This document shows positions 62,595 through 64,000 of a DNA stretch of 64,000 bases, piece by piece. The first letter of the stretch is position 1, and each line of letters opens with the position of its first letter. The DNA comes from an uncultured Tateyamaria sp. (GTDB lineage Bacteria; Pseudomonadota; Alphaproteobacteria; Rhodobacterales; Rhodobacteraceae), in NCBI RefSeq assembly GCF_947503045.1, contig NZ_CANNCF010000001.1, positions 62,001 to 126,000 on the forward strand, given 5' to 3'. The notes under the pieces were generated by a model. That model was not told the origin of the DNA, made no database searches, and saw only the letters and a program-made list of their open reading frames with translations. A program made the translations under genes and the position numbers.

Positions 62595-63248
62595 ATGGGT
62601 TTGCGCATCAACGACACGATCCCCGATCTGACAGTGACGACGGATCAGGGCACTTTTTCCCTGCATGAATGGATTGGCGACAGTTGGGCCATCCTGTTTT
62701 CCCACCCCAAGGATTTCACCCCCGTCTGCACCACCGAATTCGGAGCCGTCGCGCAACTGGCGGACGAATGGGCCAAGCGTGGCACCAAGGTGCTGGGCGT
62801 CTCCGTGGACGGGGTCGAGGACCACAAGAAATGGAAGGGCGACATCGAAAAGGTCGCCGGGGCGCCTGCCGGTTTCCCGATCATCGCCGATGACGGGCTG
62901 GAAATCTCCAAAGCCTTCGACATGCTGCCCGCCGAGGCCTATCTGCCCGATGGCCGCACCCCTGCCGACAGCGCCACGGTGCGTTCGGTGTTCATCATCG
63001 GCCCGGACAAGCAGCTCAAGCTGAGCATGACCTACCCGATGACCGTGGGGCGCAACTTTGCCGAAGTGCTGCGTGCGCTGGACGGATTGCAGATGTCGAC
63101 GGGCAACGGCGTGGCCACACCTGCAAACTGGGTGCCGGGTGACGACGTGATCATCCCGCCTGCGGTCTCGAACGAGGACGCCAAGGCGAAGTTCGGCGAA
63201 TTCACGACCGTGCTGCCCTACCTGCGCACGACAAAGGCGCCGGGCTGA
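62595..63248 (+). CDS. 1-Cys peroxiredoxin (Prx6 type)
   Basis: The 217-residue protein has the peroxidatic Cys in HPKDFTPVCTTEFGAV, the Arg in DSATVRSVFIIGPDKQLKLSM, and the Prx6-type C-terminal extension NWVPGDDVIIPPAVSNEDA. No resolving Cys is present at the usual place, so it is a 1-Cys enzyme reducing peroxides with an external thiol. AGGAGG precedes the ATG at 62595. Confidence 0.94.
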   Translation: MGLRINDTIPDLTVTTDQGTFSLHEWIGDSWAILFSHPKDFTPVCTTEFGAVAQLADEWAKRGTKVLGVSVDGVEDHKKWKGDIEKVAGAPAGFPIIADDGLEISKAFDMLPAEAYLPDGRTPADSATVRSVFIIGPDKQLKLSMTYPMTVGRNFAEVLRALDGLQMSTGNGVATPANWVPGDDVIIPPAVSNEDAKAKFGEFTTVLPYLRTTKAPG

Positions 63249-63251
63249 TCT

Positions 63252-64000
63252 TTGGCCACGTTTCTGAAACTCGATACCGGCGTCATTGGCAACTTTGACG
63301 CCGCTTTGGGCGATTGTGTCACGGTGGTGGACACTGCCCTACTGCGTGTCTTGCAGCGTTTGGCCCGTGGGCGGGGGTGGCCTGCCGCACTGGCGCTGTG
63401 GGTGCGTTCGAAACTAGCACCCGGTTCCGCGGCCCGCGCTATGGTTGCGGGCAATGTGGACCGCAAACGCATCCGCTTGCCCGCCGTCTTCGGCAATTCT
63501 GTGGTGTCGGGGATCTATGAGCATATCAAGGCAGGTCAGGCAATGCTGTTGCACGCAGCGCTACAGGATACCTTGGCGACCACCGAGCCCGATATCGTCA
63601 TCGTATACAACGGGTCGGTGTACCCTGAATCCGTGCTGGCCGACGTCAGCGTGGGGCGCACCCGCGTTTTTGTCGAGGGCGGTTTTTTCCCCGGGACTTT
63701 GCAGATTGACCCTGCGGGGCTGAATGGCGCAAATTCCGTGCCCCGCGATCCGGCATTCTACCTTGAAACTGCAGATGACTTTGCTGCGGGGGGCCTGCCT
63801 GACGCCGTCAACAACCGCGCCTCAAAAGCGTCCGGGGATGGCGCTATCGTGCTTGAACCGGGCTTTGTCTTTGTTCCGTTTCAGGTGCCGTCTGATATGC
63901 AAGTGACACTGCATTCGCCATGGGTGCGGGATATGGAGATGTTTCTGGACGTGGTCATTGCTGCGGCTGAACGGAACCCTGACGATACTTTCGTGATCAA
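63252..64000 (+). CDS. Capsule polysaccharide biosynthesis protein (KpsC-like), cut by window edge
   Basis: A frame open from TTG at 63252 to the window end encodes 249 residues, including YNGSVYPESVLADVSVG, VFVEGGFFPGTLQIDP, GLNGANSVPRDPAFY and EPGFVFVPFQVPSDMQVTLH. These match the KpsC/capsule-synthesis (PF05159) group, GT-B enzymes that build the Kdo linker of capsules. The only in-frame start before the conserved part is this TTG, three bases after the peroxiredoxin stop; otherwise translation would begin at the internal ATG near 63440. The C-terminus lies outside the window. Confidence 0.75.
   Translation, partial: MATFLKLDTGVIGNFDAALGDCVTVVDTALLRVLQRLARGRGWPAALALWVRSKLAPGSAARAMVAGNVDRKRIRLPAVFGNSVVSGIYEHIKAGQAMLLHAALQDTLATTEPDIVIVYNGSVYPESVLADVSVGRTRVFVEGGFFPGTLQIDPAGLNGANSVPRDPAFYLETADDFAAGGLPDAVNNRASKASGDGAIVLEPGFVFVPFQVPSDMQVTLHSPWVRDMEMFLDVVIAAAERNPDDTFVI

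Overview
The window looks like a stretch of chromosome from a marine alphaproteobacterium of the order Rhodobacterales (Roseobacter group). Evidence: high GC, heavy use of ATGA/TGATG start-stop overlaps, group-typical genes (DUF2125, DUF3576, a CenR-type response regulator, the leuS-lptE-holA block, a short RibA with a degenerate RibB half), and the group's composite intergenic repeats (three copies). No tRNA, rRNA, CRISPR array, insertion sequence or prophage was seen. Both ends cut genes: DUF2125 on the left, a capsule polysaccharide synthesis protein on the right.

1-16.5 kb is mostly core: an SDR/crotonase pair, an MscS channel with a flavoprotein, GST, the DUF3576-leuS-lptE-holA block for outer-membrane assembly, translation and replication, a strongly expressed porin, a YggS-type PLP protein, an L,D-transpeptidase, RibA and the CenR-like envelope regulator. 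16.8-32.2 kb carries a lipoprotein, CspA, exonuclease III, a short BCCT-type transporter, a YbbN-like thioredoxin, Lon-N and Trm112 proteins, a UbiH-type hydroxylase, amidase, aminotransferase, FtsK, LolA, a transglycosylase, an auxin-efflux-type carrier and HspQ.

32.2-36.9 kb has a gamma-glutamyltransferase, an anti-sigma/STAS partner-switching pair, a thiolase and a free-methionine sulfoxide reductase. 36.9-45.3 kb is a tightly packed run that starts with an XRE-cupin regulator preceded by two operator-like dyads. It continues with a LysE exporter, a GFA protein, two 815-residue FAD/GcvT demethylating dehydrogenase paralogs on either side of a homocysteine S-methyltransferase, and RarD. It reads as an operon for a methylated amine or related compound that feeds C1 units to folate and methyl groups to methionine.

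46.9-50.8 kb has looser, visibly AT-richer coding. It holds a dyad cluster, a CtrA-like box, a leader ORF, a small membrane protein, a fourth GFA protein and a GGDEF-EAL protein. 51.2-53 kb holds a P-loop protein and a MerR regulator translationally coupled to a signal-less periplasmic-binding-protein-like domain, driven by a textbook MerR promoter (19-bp spacer with a dyad).

53.1-59.8 kb is the most unusual part: a three-gene cassette of unrecognised proteins. The first (704 aa) has five approximately 78-residue repeats. The second (1372 aa) is extremely alanine-rich, with N-terminal GG-motif repeats, a C-terminal H-x2-E-R-H motif and a proline-rich tail. The third is a small acidic protein. 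A repeat-built structural or secreted assembly, possibly a polymorphic-toxin-like effector with an immunity partner, is an inference only. The window ends with a methyltransferase, an aldehyde dehydrogenase, a 1-Cys peroxiredoxin and the capsule gene.
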